Assembly: GCF_000412635.1 (NCBI RefSeq)
Contig: NZ_ASTG01000019.1
Location: 1-64,000, forward strand
DNA: 64,000 nt
Direction: 5' to 3'
Source of the DNA: Sphingobium bisphenolivorans
GTDB lineage: Bacteria; Pseudomonadota; Alphaproteobacteria; Sphingomonadales; Sphingomonadaceae
The position numbers and the translations under genes were made by a program. The notes under the pieces were generated by a model. That model did not search any database. It worked only from the letters and a program-made list of their open reading frames with translations, and had not been told where the DNA came from. This document shows, piece after piece, positions 28,789 through 36,592 of the stretch. The number at the start of each line of letters is the position of its first letter. The stretch's first letter is position 1.

Positions 28789-31188
28789 TCAATATTTGAA
28801 CCGCGCCTCGATGCCGAAGGTGCGGGGGTTGATCACCGCCTGCTTGTAATAGCGCAGCCGCACCCCGTCGTTGAGCCCCACTCGCGACCGGTCGTTCGCG
28901 ACCGACACCACCGCATATTTGTCGAAGATGTTGTTCGCGAAAAGGCTGACGCTGTAGCGCTTCGTCTCATAGGAAAGGGAGGCGCGGTGCAGCACATAGC
29001 CCGGCAGCTTGTCGCCATAGGCCCGATCCCAGCCAAGCCGCGTCACGACATTGCCGCGATAGGTGGCGGTCCAGTCGGCGACGATGTCGCCGTCCATGAA
29101 GGGCATGGTATAGGTCGCGCCTAGGCTGCCGCTATTCTTCGCCGACCCCGGCAGCCGGTCGCCCGACAGCGCGTCCAGCTGGATGGGGGAACTGGGATAG
29201 GTCCCCGGCGGATCGTTGACGGCGATGATCGCAGGCACGTCTTCCGTCAGCTTGGCATTGACGTAGGAGTAGGTGCCCTGGATCGACAGACCGGTGACGG
29301 GCTTGACCTGGAAGGAAGTTTCAAAGCCCTCCGACTTGGCCTTGCCGCCATTCACCGTGATACCGACGATGCCGTTCAGCGTCGCGGAATCCACCTGGAT
29401 GCCGTCCCATTTGATCTGGAACACGTTGAAATTGAAGGTCAGCTTGCGATCGAAAAATTGGGTGCGGATGCCGATTTCCGCGTTCTTCGTAGTGTCCGGA
29501 CCATATTGAATTTCGTTCGGCAGGCCGCACACATTCTGCTGCGTCGGATCAAGCGGCAGGATGCAGGGCGCGACCGTGTTGGGGCCGCCGATGCGATAGC
29601 CTTTGCTGTAGGTCGCATAGAGCATGAGGTCGGGGGTGAAGTTGTAGGAACTGTTGAGCTTCCACACCCATCCGCTCTTCTTCGACTTGCCGCCTGCCGG
29701 GTCGAGTTCATAGGGGCTGACCGGTTCACCGAGCAACGGGAGAACCGAAAGTCCCGTGATGTCGGACGTGTAGCCGAAATAGCGCGCGCCGGCGGTAACT
29801 TGCCATTCAGGCGTCACGCGGAACGTGCCTTCGCCGAAGATTGCCTTTTCCGTGATCTTCGACTTCACGAAAGACGCATATTCGACCGCATCGGGATTGG
29901 GTTGCGTTCCGAACTCGACCCAAGGGTGGCCCGGCACATGTTCGATATAGTCGCGCTGCCGCTTCTGCCGGTTGTAGAAGCCGCCCAGCACCCAGTTGAA
30001 CGGGCCGCCGTGACGGGAAACGAGGCGGACTTCCTGGTTGAACTGCTTGCGGCGATCGGTCGCTTCGTTCCAACTGGAAAAGGCGGGGAAGCTTTCATAG
30101 CCATAGTCGAGGTCGAGCAGCAGGTCGGTATTGTCGCTCTGGTTGCGGTTCTTGACGTCGGTGTAGGCCGTCGTCGCGACCAGATCGGCAATGTCCGCAA
30201 GGTTGGCGTTGATTTCCATGCTGCCGAGATGCGCGCGGCGGTTGACTGCCTCGATATAGCGGCCGGCGCTTTCATAGCGGCCCGTGCCGAGAACGCCGTT
30301 GCTGTTATACTGGCCGCCGTCGGTCTTCGTCCGCTGGAAGGCATAGGTGAAGTTGACCTTCAGGTCTTCGCTGAACTGGACCAGCAACTGATTGCGGGTG
30401 GTGAAGGTCTTCTCGAAGTTGAGGTCCTTGCGGCCGGTGAGGTTCGCGGCATAGTCGGCGGGCGTCACGATGTCGGGACCGCTGGGCTGCGGCAGCGACA
30501 CGCCGGGGGTCTGAAGCAGCAGCGGATAGTCGATGAAGCCGGGATCGTAGAAATAGCCGGTGGCGGTCCGGAATGCGACATGGTCGCGGATGATCGGGAT
30601 ATTGATCACGCCGTCCAGCTGATAGCCGATCTTGCCGCTATGATCCTTGCCATAGAGGCGGCTGTGCACTTCGCCCTCGATGCTGTCGAGATCGGGCCGG
30701 TTGGGGATGTTGCGGATGGCTCCTGCAAGCGTGCCCAAGCCATAGAGGGTGCCCTGCGGCCCCAGCAGCGTTTCGACCCGCGCGATGTCGAGCAGCTTGA
30801 AGTCGTAATAGAGCGGCACTTCGCCGAGATAGACGCCCAGCGCATCGTCATAGGAAGCGCCCGTCGCATCAGCATCGGACGCATTGAGGCCGCGAAGCAC
30901 GATCGATCCGGTCGACCCCGGACCAGTGTCCGAAATGGTCATGCCAGGCGTGAAGTCGGCGAGGTCGCGCACGTCGTCGATGCGCTGGCGGGCGATCTGT
31001 TCCTGTCCGACCGCGCTGATGTTGATCGGCACGTCCTGGATCGATGTCGCGCGCCGCGTGGCTGTCACGACGATCTCGGTGCCGTCTCCTTGCTCGGCAT
31101 CGGGCGCCTGTGCCTGGGCAAAGGCCGGGATGGCCCCGACACCCATCAGAAAGGTCGCGCCCAACAGCGTATTGCGAAACAATGTCAT
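28789..31188 (-). CDS. TonB-dependent outer-membrane receptor
   Basis: A 799-residue ligand-gated outer-membrane transporter, energised by TonB-ExbB-ExbD. The signal peptide MTLFRNTLLGATFLMGVGAI ends near AFAQA. The TonB-box-like segment EIVVTATRR precedes a plug domain (QDVPINISAVG, then ARVETLLGPQGTLYGLGTLA), and a 22-stranded barrel ends in the aromatic-terminal FGIEARFKY. The ATG at 31188 is chosen because it starts the signal peptide; longer in-frame readings lack one. It is divergent from the nitrogen operon, with 744 bases between starts. Substrate unknown; sphingomonad receptors of this type often import plant or aromatic compounds. Confidence 0.93.
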   Translation of the reverse strand: MTLFRNTLLGATFLMGVGAIPAFAQAQAPDAEQGDGTEIVVTATRRATSIQDVPINISAVGQEQIARQRIDDVRDLADFTPGMTISDTGPGSTGSIVLRGLNASDADATGASYDDALGVYLGEVPLYYDFKLLDIARVETLLGPQGTLYGLGTLAGAIRNIPNRPDLDSIEGEVHSRLYGKDHSGKIGYQLDGVINIPIIRDHVAFRTATGYFYDPGFIDYPLLLQTPGVSLPQPSGPDIVTPADYAANLTGRKDLNFEKTFTTRNQLLVQFSEDLKVNFTYAFQRTKTDGGQYNSNGVLGTGRYESAGRYIEAVNRRAHLGSMEINANLADIADLVATTAYTDVKNRNQSDNTDLLLDLDYGYESFPAFSSWNEATDRRKQFNQEVRLVSRHGGPFNWVLGGFYNRQKRQRDYIEHVPGHPWVEFGTQPNPDAVEYASFVKSKITEKAIFGEGTFRVTPEWQVTAGARYFGYTSDITGLSVLPLLGEPVSPYELDPAGGKSKKSGWVWKLNSSYNFTPDLMLYATYSKGYRIGGPNTVAPCILPLDPTQQNVCGLPNEIQYGPDTTKNAEIGIRTQFFDRKLTFNFNVFQIKWDGIQVDSATLNGIVGITVNGGKAKSEGFETSFQVKPVTGLSIQGTYSYVNAKLTEDVPAIIAVNDPPGTYPSSPIQLDALSGDRLPGSAKNSGSLGATYTMPFMDGDIVADWTATYRGNVVTRLGWDRAYGDKLPGYVLHRASLSYETKRYSVSLFANNIFDKYAVVSVANDRSRVGLNDGVRLRYYKQAVINPRTFGIEARFKY

Positions 31189-31932
31189 AGTCACTTCGAC
31201 CCCCTCTGCGGTTGAGCCTTTAAGTGACATCCCTCCTCTTGACGCTCTGGCTAGGCCGGCGTCTTGCTGGCCGGGTTCCGGCCGATCGAACTTCCCTGTC
31301 TGCGCCGGTTGGAACGGCGAGTTCATTGCGGCGCGATGACTTTGCGCCGATCATGACTTACCGTGATGAATATGCACATGGGCGCGGATGATGATGGTCG
31401 TGACGCCACCCAATCGGCCCTGCTGACGGAATGTCCCGTCTGAGCAATTGGAGCAGGTCAATTTACGATCCACGAACCCTCACATCAACTCGGTGTTGAA
31501 ACAGCAATCCACCATCCGTCTTGCTGCTTCGTCAAATTGCAACACTTACGCTATGGATATTACGTTTCTCGTCAAGTGTAATAATTCTGCACTTGCTTAG
31601 TATGAATGGTATATCGTGGTGCGATGCACAAATTCCCTGTTTTCCGCCGCATTGCGCATCCCTGATCCCGAGCATCTCGCTGACTTAACATGATTGTGAC
31701 GCCCGCCGAATCGGTTTTCATTCATTAGCGACGGGGGGGAAAGATCCCGCGTTCATTTCCTAAGATCGCGCGGAGAAGCGGTCCATCTTCACGCAGAACG
31801 AACCGGCGTGGAAAATCCGCTACTGCTGCCCGCATCTTTTTTCGGGTATTACATAAATGTCGATCCGTAATATTTTTTGGTGGACAAGGGTGCGCCGCTT
31901 CGCGATGCTGCATTGCGAAAGGGGATCGAGTC
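31189..31932. promoter_or_regulatory. Long divergent intergenic region between TonB receptor and nitrogen operon
   Basis: This 744-base stretch is clearly more AT-rich than the flanks, especially 31485-31625. It must hold the promoters of both units. I see a spaced inverted pair ACACTT (31542-31547) / AAGTGT (31574-31579) and a small hairpin CGGCGC/GCGCCG near 31329-31350. I looked for the conserved guanidine-I riboswitch segments and for a sigma-54 promoter and found neither. No convincing gene lies in it. Confidence 0.5.
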
Positions 31933-33015
31933 ATGATCGGGTCGCTTGTCAAGTTAAGCAGGATCGCGCTGATGGCTGGGGCATGTCTTCTGGCCTCATG
32001 TTCACCAGGGCAAAATCCCGGTTCCCAGGCTCGCACCGAATTCAGCATCGGCTGGTCGATCTATGCCGGGTGGATGCCCTGGCCCTACGCGCAGCAGGCC
32101 GGAATCGTGAAGAAATGGGCCGACAAATACGGGATCAAGATCAATGTCGTCCAGGTGAACGACTATGTGGAGTCGGTTAATCAATATACGGCCGGCAAAT
32201 TCGACGGCGTGACCGTCACCAACATGGACGCGCTGACGATCCCGGCAGCAGGTGGCAAGGATACGAGCGCCATCATCGTGGGTGACTATTCGAACGGGAA
32301 TGACGGCATCCTGCTGAAGGGTGCCGACAAGTTCGCCGCCATCAAGGGGCGGCAGGTTTATCTGGTCGAGCTTTCGGTGTCGCACTATCTGCTCGCCCGT
32401 GGACTGGAGAAGGCGGGAATGAAGCCCACCGACGTCAGGACGGTGAACACGTCCGACGCCGACATCGTGGGGGCCTTCAGCAGCCCAGACGCCACGGCAG
32501 CAGTCGCCTGGAACCCGCAGCTGTCCGTCATGAAGAAGGAGGCCGGGGTCAGGGAGGTGTTCAGCTCCGCCCAAATACCCGGCGAAATTCTGGACCTGCT
32601 GGTGGTCGACACCGCGACGCTGAAGGCCAATCCCAACCTCGGCAAGGCGCTGACCGGCATATGGTATGAAACCATGGCGCTGCTCAATCGGCAGGACGCC
32701 AAGGGCAAGGAGGCGCGCGCCGCGATGGCGAAGCTGGCCGGCACCACGCCCGAGCTCTTCGACAGCCAGCTCGCGACCACACATCTCTATGCCGATCCCA
32801 AGGGAGCGGTCGCCGCAGCGGACGCACCCTCGCTCATTACTACCATGACCCAGGTGCGCAACTTCAGCTTCGCGCACGGTCTGTTCAAGGGCGCAGCCTC
32901 CGCCGACGAGGTCGGCATGGGCTTTCCGGGCGGCAAGACGTTGGGCGATCCCCAGCGCGTGACGCTGCGCTTCGACGACAGCTTCATGAAGCTGGCCGCG
33001 GATGGAAAGCTCTGA
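31933..33015 (+). CDS. ABC transporter substrate-binding lipoprotein (urea/guanidine type)
   Basis: Captures the operon's substrate in the periplasm. The 360-residue protein has a lipoprotein signal (IALMAGACLLASC, C23) and a SsuA/TauA-like two-lobed fold beginning EFSIGWSIYAGWMPWPYA. This is the variant typically encoded beside biotin-dependent urea carboxylase genes. A ribosome site GGGG lies before the ATG at 31933. It is followed by the permease after 39 bases. Given the rest of the operon, guanidine is a better candidate ligand than urea, which needs no high-affinity importer of this class. Confidence 0.88.
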   Translation: MIGSLVKLSRIALMAGACLLASCSPGQNPGSQARTEFSIGWSIYAGWMPWPYAQQAGIVKKWADKYGIKINVVQVNDYVESVNQYTAGKFDGVTVTNMDALTIPAAGGKDTSAIIVGDYSNGNDGILLKGADKFAAIKGRQVYLVELSVSHYLLARGLEKAGMKPTDVRTVNTSDADIVGAFSSPDATAAVAWNPQLSVMKKEAGVREVFSSAQIPGEILDLLVVDTATLKANPNLGKALTGIWYETMALLNRQDAKGKEARAAMAKLAGTTPELFDSQLATTHLYADPKGAVAAADAPSLITTMTQVRNFSFAHGLFKGAASADEVGMGFPGGKTLGDPQRVTLRFDDSFMKLAADGKL

Positions 33016-33054
33016 GCGGTTCGGTCCGGCTCAAAAAGATATGAGTGTGACAGT

Positions 33055-33870
33055 ATGCGTTGGGTGAACCGACATGTCCGCCGGGGCGAAGGCTTCCTTC
33101 TGGGATCGCTGCCGATCCTGCTCCTGGTCCTCCTGTACCTCGTGCTTGCGGCGCAGCGCCACGCGCTGAACCCCATGGACAAGGTCCTGCCGCTGCCCGG
33201 CGGCATGGCGGAAGCCCTGTCCAGCCTGCTGTTCGAGCGCGACCTGCTGACCGGGCAGATCATCTTCTGGGCGGATACGGTTGCAAGCCTCCAGCGGCTG
33301 GGCATCGGCCTTGGCATCGCGACGCTCGCCGCGCTGGTGGTGGGGCTGGTCCTTGGGGCGCTGCCGCCAGTGAGGGCGACGCTTGGCCCGCTGGTGACCG
33401 GCATCGCCGTGATCCCCCCGATCGCGCTGCTGCCGATCCTCTTCATCGCACTCGGTCTGGGCGAGACGGCCAAGGTCGCCCTGATCGTCATCGGCATCGC
33501 GCCAGTCATGGTGCGCGACATCACCGCGCATGTCGCCGCCCTGCCGCGCGAGCAGATCGTGAAAGCCCAGACGCTCGGTGCGAGTTCCTGGCAGATCATG
33601 ATCCGTGTGGCGCTGCCCCAGGCCATGCCGCGCCTGCTGCACGCTATCCGCCTGTCGCTGGGCCCTGCCTGGGTGTTCCTGATCTCGGCCGAGGCGATCG
33701 CTTCCGACGTCGGTCTTGGCTACCGCATCTTCCTCGTCCGCCGCTATCTCTCGATGGACGTCATCATCCCCTATGTCGCCTGGATCGCCCTGCTCGCCAT
33801 CGTCGCCGACGTGGCGCTGGTGGTCGCGAGCCGCAAACTCTACCCCTGGGCGATGGGAGGCAGCCATTGA
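33055..33870 (+). CDS. ABC transporter permease (urea/guanidine type)
   Basis: A 271-residue inner-membrane permease of the binding-protein-dependent superfamily, with about six hydrophobic segments and the EAA loop LPREQIVKAQTLGASSWQIM that docks the ATPase. It belongs to the SsuC/TauC-like branch. Its stop overlaps the TTG start of the ATPase gene, so both are made together with the lipoprotein upstream. Confidence 0.9.
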   Translation: MRWVNRHVRRGEGFLLGSLPILLLVLLYLVLAAQRHALNPMDKVLPLPGGMAEALSSLLFERDLLTGQIIFWADTVASLQRLGIGLGIATLAALVVGLVLGALPPVRATLGPLVTGIAVIPPIALLPILFIALGLGETAKVALIVIGIAPVMVRDITAHVAALPREQIVKAQTLGASSWQIMIRVALPQAMPRLLHAIRLSLGPAWVFLISAEAIASDVGLGYRIFLVRRYLSMDVIIPYVAWIALLAIVADVALVVASRKLYPWAMGGSH

Positions 33871-34661
33871 GCCCGCTGCTTAGCCTCCGCAACATCTGGC
33901 TCGAATATGGCGACAAGATCGTCCTTGAGAATGTGAACCTCGATATCGAGGCGGGCTCCTTCGTGTCGATCATCGGCCCATCGGGTGCGGGCAAGAGCAG
34001 CCTGCTGCGCGTGGTACTGGGTCAGGAAGTGCCGACGCGGGGGAGGATTTTCCTAGACGGCGAGCCGCTGCTGTCAGAATGCGGCCCGGATCGCGGCGTA
34101 GTGTTCCAGCGCTATTCGGTCTTCCCCCATTTGTCGGCGCTGCGCAATACGGTCTTCGGTTTGGAGTGCGAGAAGGCACCGCTGTCAGCCCGGCTGTTCG
34201 GCAAGGCCCGTCGTGCAGCCGAGGCGGAGGCCGCCGAGATGCTGGACGCCGTCGGCCTCGGCCATGCGATGCACGTCTATCCGGCGCAGATGTCGGGCGG
34301 CATGCAGCAGCGGCTGGCGATTGCGCAGGCGCTGATCAAGCGCCCGCGCATCCTGCTGCTGGACGAACCGTTCGGCGCGCTCGACCCTGGCATACGCGCC
34401 GACATGCACGGCCTGATCAGGCGGCTGTGGCGCGACAATGGGCTGACCATCATCATGGTCACCCACGATATTCGCGAGGCGTTCTCGCTGGGGACGCGGG
34501 TGCTCGCCTTCGACAAGCGCCGACACGATCCGCACGCCCCGCACCGCTTTGGCGCCACCGCCGTCTATGACCTGCCGCTGCGCAAGGCGGAGCCTGAAGA
34601 GACGCCCGATGCCGCGGACCAGGGGCAGCCGGAAAGCAAGGAGAGCGTTGGACATGGCTAG
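33867..34661 (+). CDS. ABC transporter ATP-binding protein
   Basis: A 264-residue ATPase that powers the importer. It has the Walker A motif GPSGAGKSS, signature MSGGMQQRLAIAQAL, Walker B ILLLDEPFGALD and the H-loop MVTHDIREA. The start is the TTG at 33867, supported by GGGAGG six bases upstream and a four-base overlap with the permease stop (TTGA); no ATG is usable there. A polar C-terminal tail of about 30 residues extends beyond the domain. The end overlaps the RHH regulator gene by eight bases. Confidence 0.92.
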   Translation: MSPLLSLRNIWLEYGDKIVLENVNLDIEAGSFVSIIGPSGAGKSSLLRVVLGQEVPTRGRIFLDGEPLLSECGPDRGVVFQRYSVFPHLSALRNTVFGLECEKAPLSARLFGKARRAAEAEAAEMLDAVGLGHAMHVYPAQMSGGMQQRLAIAQALIKRPRILLLDEPFGALDPGIRADMHGLIRRLWRDNGLTIIMVTHDIREAFSLGTRVLAFDKRRHDPHAPHRFGATAVYDLPLRKAEPEETPDAADQGQPESKESVGHG

Positions 34662-35115
34662 TGAAAATGGGAGCTTGGCAAGGCTCAGCATGAGCCTGCC
34701 CCAGGACCTGTTCAGGCAGCTCGACATGATGGTGGAGGAGCGTGAACTGCCGTCCCGGTCGCAGTTGATCGCCGAACTGATCCGCCACGCGCTCGCGGAG
34801 CATGAGGCCTATACCCGCCCCGACGAGATGCTCGCCGGCACGATCACCATCGTCTATCGCGGCGATCGGGGTCGGGTGCGGCACCAGCTCGCCCAGACCC
34901 AGGCCCATTATCTCAAGGAAGTCATCTCCTCCCAGCATGTCTTCCTGGAGGACGATCAGTCGCTGGAGGTGCTGCTGGTGCAGGGGCCGGCATCGCTGCT
35001 GAAGGAGCTGTGCGACGCGCTGCGCCGGGTGCGCGGGGTGCATCAGCTCCAGCTGGTCACGACGACCGCCCTCCTGCCGCCGCTTTACGAACAGAAAACG
35101 GAAAAGACCGTATGA
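34654..35115 (+). CDS. NikR-like ribbon-helix-helix regulator with altered metal site
   Basis: A 153-residue regulator: N-terminal RHH DNA-binding domain (LARLSMSLPQDLFRQLDMMV, then SRSQLIAELIRHAL) and a C-terminal ACT-like sensing domain of the NikR type (GTITIVYRGDRGRVRHQL). Aligned by eye to E. coli NikR, two of the four high-affinity Ni ligands persist (His in QAHYL, first His in QHVF) while the second His of HVH is Phe and the Cys is Ser. It is thus unlikely to bind Ni as NikR does. Embedded in the operon with overlaps on both sides, it is the best candidate for its regulator. Confidence 0.8.
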   Translation: MASENGSLARLSMSLPQDLFRQLDMMVEERELPSRSQLIAELIRHALAEHEAYTRPDEMLAGTITIVYRGDRGRVRHQLAQTQAHYLKEVISSQHVFLEDDQSLEVLLVQGPASLLKELCDALRRVRGVHQLQLVTTTALLPPLYEQKTEKTV

Positions 35116-35936
35116 CCGAGCTTCTTGCAAACCCTCTCGCCGCCCGTGACCATGCGCGCCGCATGGCGGGCACGCGGGTCGAGGCGATGCCGGTGCTGCC
35201 GCCGGCAGCCGATGACCTGCCCGACGACGTGCCCGCTGGCGACCTGCTGTGGGAAGAGACGATCGCCGCCGGGGGCTATGCCACGCGCAGGCTGGCGCGG
35301 GGCGCGCGGCTGCGGTTGATCGACCTGAAGGGCGACGCCTGCGCTTCGCTCCTGATCTTCAACGCCGACATGCCGAGCGAGCGGCTGAACGTCGCCGACA
35401 CGGTGAAGGTGCAGTGGAACGCCTATCTGGGCCAGGGCAAGCTGCTGCTGTCTGACATGGGGCGGGTGCTGATGAGCTTCCTGTCCGACGATGCCGGCAC
35501 CCATGACGCCTTTTGCGGAACCTCCAACGCCGCGGCCAACGAAGCCAGATATGGCGAGGGGCGCAACAGTGGCGCCTATCCCAACGGGCGCGACCGCCTC
35601 TTGCTGGGCGCGGCCAAGCATGGGTTGCAGCGCCGCGACGTTCATCCTTGCGTCAACCTGTTCAAGGGCGCGCGGATCGAGGGCGACGGCGGCATCGCGC
35701 CGCAGATCGGCCCCTTCGCGCCCGGCCGCAGCCTCATCCTCCGCGCGGAGATGGACGTGATCGTCGTGATCGCCAATTGCCCGCATGTGCTCGACCCGCG
35801 CAAGCAATGGACGGTAACCCCGCTGCGCGCGACCGCCTGGCGCGGACCTGTCACGCCGCAGGATGACCCAATCCGCACCGCCACGCCCGAGGGCCTCCGC
35901 GCCTTCGAAAATGTCGAAGATTATTTCCGCCGCTAA
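35112..35936 (+). CDS. DUF1989 protein (urea-carboxylase-associated protein 2; carboxyguanidine deiminase subunit)
   Basis: A 274-residue DUF1989 protein, the longer of two in the operon. Such pairs were long annotated as urea-carboxylase-associated proteins; work on guanidine metabolism identified them as the two subunits (CgdA/CgdB) of carboxyguanidine deiminase, which turns carboxyguanidine into allophanate and ammonia. Family motifs include LRLIDLKGDACASLLIFNA, RDVHPCVNLFKG and VIVVIANCPHVLDPR, whose Cys and His fit a metal or catalytic site. The start overlaps the regulator stop (ATGA). Which subunit letter applies is left open. Confidence 0.87.
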   Translation: MTELLANPLAARDHARRMAGTRVEAMPVLPPAADDLPDDVPAGDLLWEETIAAGGYATRRLARGARLRLIDLKGDACASLLIFNADMPSERLNVADTVKVQWNAYLGQGKLLLSDMGRVLMSFLSDDAGTHDAFCGTSNAAANEARYGEGRNSGAYPNGRDRLLLGAAKHGLQRRDVHPCVNLFKGARIEGDGGIAPQIGPFAPGRSLILRAEMDVIVVIANCPHVLDPRKQWTVTPLRATAWRGPVTPQDDPIRTATPEGLRAFENVEDYFRR

Positions 35937-35953
35937 CAGAGGACTGGTTGCCA

Positions 35954-36592
35954 ATGAGCCCCGATCCCCATCTTTCCGACTTGCCCGGCGCCATCGTGCA
36001 TGACGAGGTCGTTCCCGCCCGCGCGCCGTGGCTGCATCATATTGCCGCCGGCCAGACGCTCCGCATCGTCGATCTGGAGGGCAATCAGGCGGTCGATTTC
36101 CTGCTCTATGCCGCCGCCGACGACGCGGAGCGCTACAGCGCGCAGGATACCGTGTCAGCGCAGGGCAATCTGTTCCTGCGGGCGGGTACGGTGCTGCGGT
36201 CCAATGAAGGGCGGCCGATGATGACCATCGCGGCCACCTCGGTCGATTATCATGACACGATTGGCGGCGCCTGTTCCTGCGAGAGCAATACGCTGCGCTA
36301 CGGCCACCACACCAAGGCCGAGCATGCCTGTGTCGAGAATTTCCTGGAAGCCAATCTGCTGGAGGGCCGCGGCAAGCGCGACATCGTGTCCAACATCAAC
36401 TTCTTCATGAACGTGCCGGTGGAGGCGGACGGTTCGCTCGGCATTGTGGACGGGATATCTGCGCCGGGCCTGACCGTCGATCTGCGCGCCGAGATGGATG
36501 TGGTCGTCGTCGTGTCGAACTGCCCGCAGATCAACAATCCGTGCAACGGCTTCAATCCCACGCCCGTCCGCATGATCGTTGCCGCCGCATGA
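35954..36592 (+). CDS. DUF1989 protein (urea-carboxylase-associated protein 1; carboxyguanidine deiminase subunit)
   Basis: A 212-residue DUF1989 protein, paralogous to the preceding one. Shared motifs are LRIVDLEGNQAVDFLLY, ACVENFLEANLLEG and VVVVSNCPQINNPCNG. With its partner it probably forms the deiminase that acts between the carboxylase and allophanate hydrolase. The ATG at 35954 has AGAGGA ten bases upstream; a TTG at 35948 is an alternative adding two residues. The stop overlaps the carboxylase start (ATGA). Confidence 0.87.
   Translation: MSPDPHLSDLPGAIVHDEVVPARAPWLHHIAAGQTLRIVDLEGNQAVDFLLYAAADDAERYSAQDTVSAQGNLFLRAGTVLRSNEGRPMMTIAATSVDYHDTIGGACSCESNTLRYGHHTKAEHACVENFLEANLLEGRGKRDIVSNINFFMNVPVEADGSLGIVDGISAPGLTVDLRAEMDVVVVVSNCPQINNPCNGFNPTPVRMIVAAA

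Noticed and set aside
29458..31215. Long plus-strand open frame antisense to the TonB-dependent receptor
   Set aside because: Same reason: a shadow of a well-supported gene, without ribosome site or family resemblance.
31189..31932. Guanidine-I riboswitch or sigma-54 promoter upstream of the nitrogen operon
   Set aside because: I found no AGGGTTCCG/GTCCGAGAG-type segments and no good GG-N10-GC element. A covariance-model search would be decisive; a significant hit would overturn this.
34549..34653. Longer N-terminus for the NikR-like regulator
   Set aside because: The upstream in-frame reading is Arg/Pro-rich and overlaps the ATPase gene; the RHH domain starts just after the ATG at 34654.
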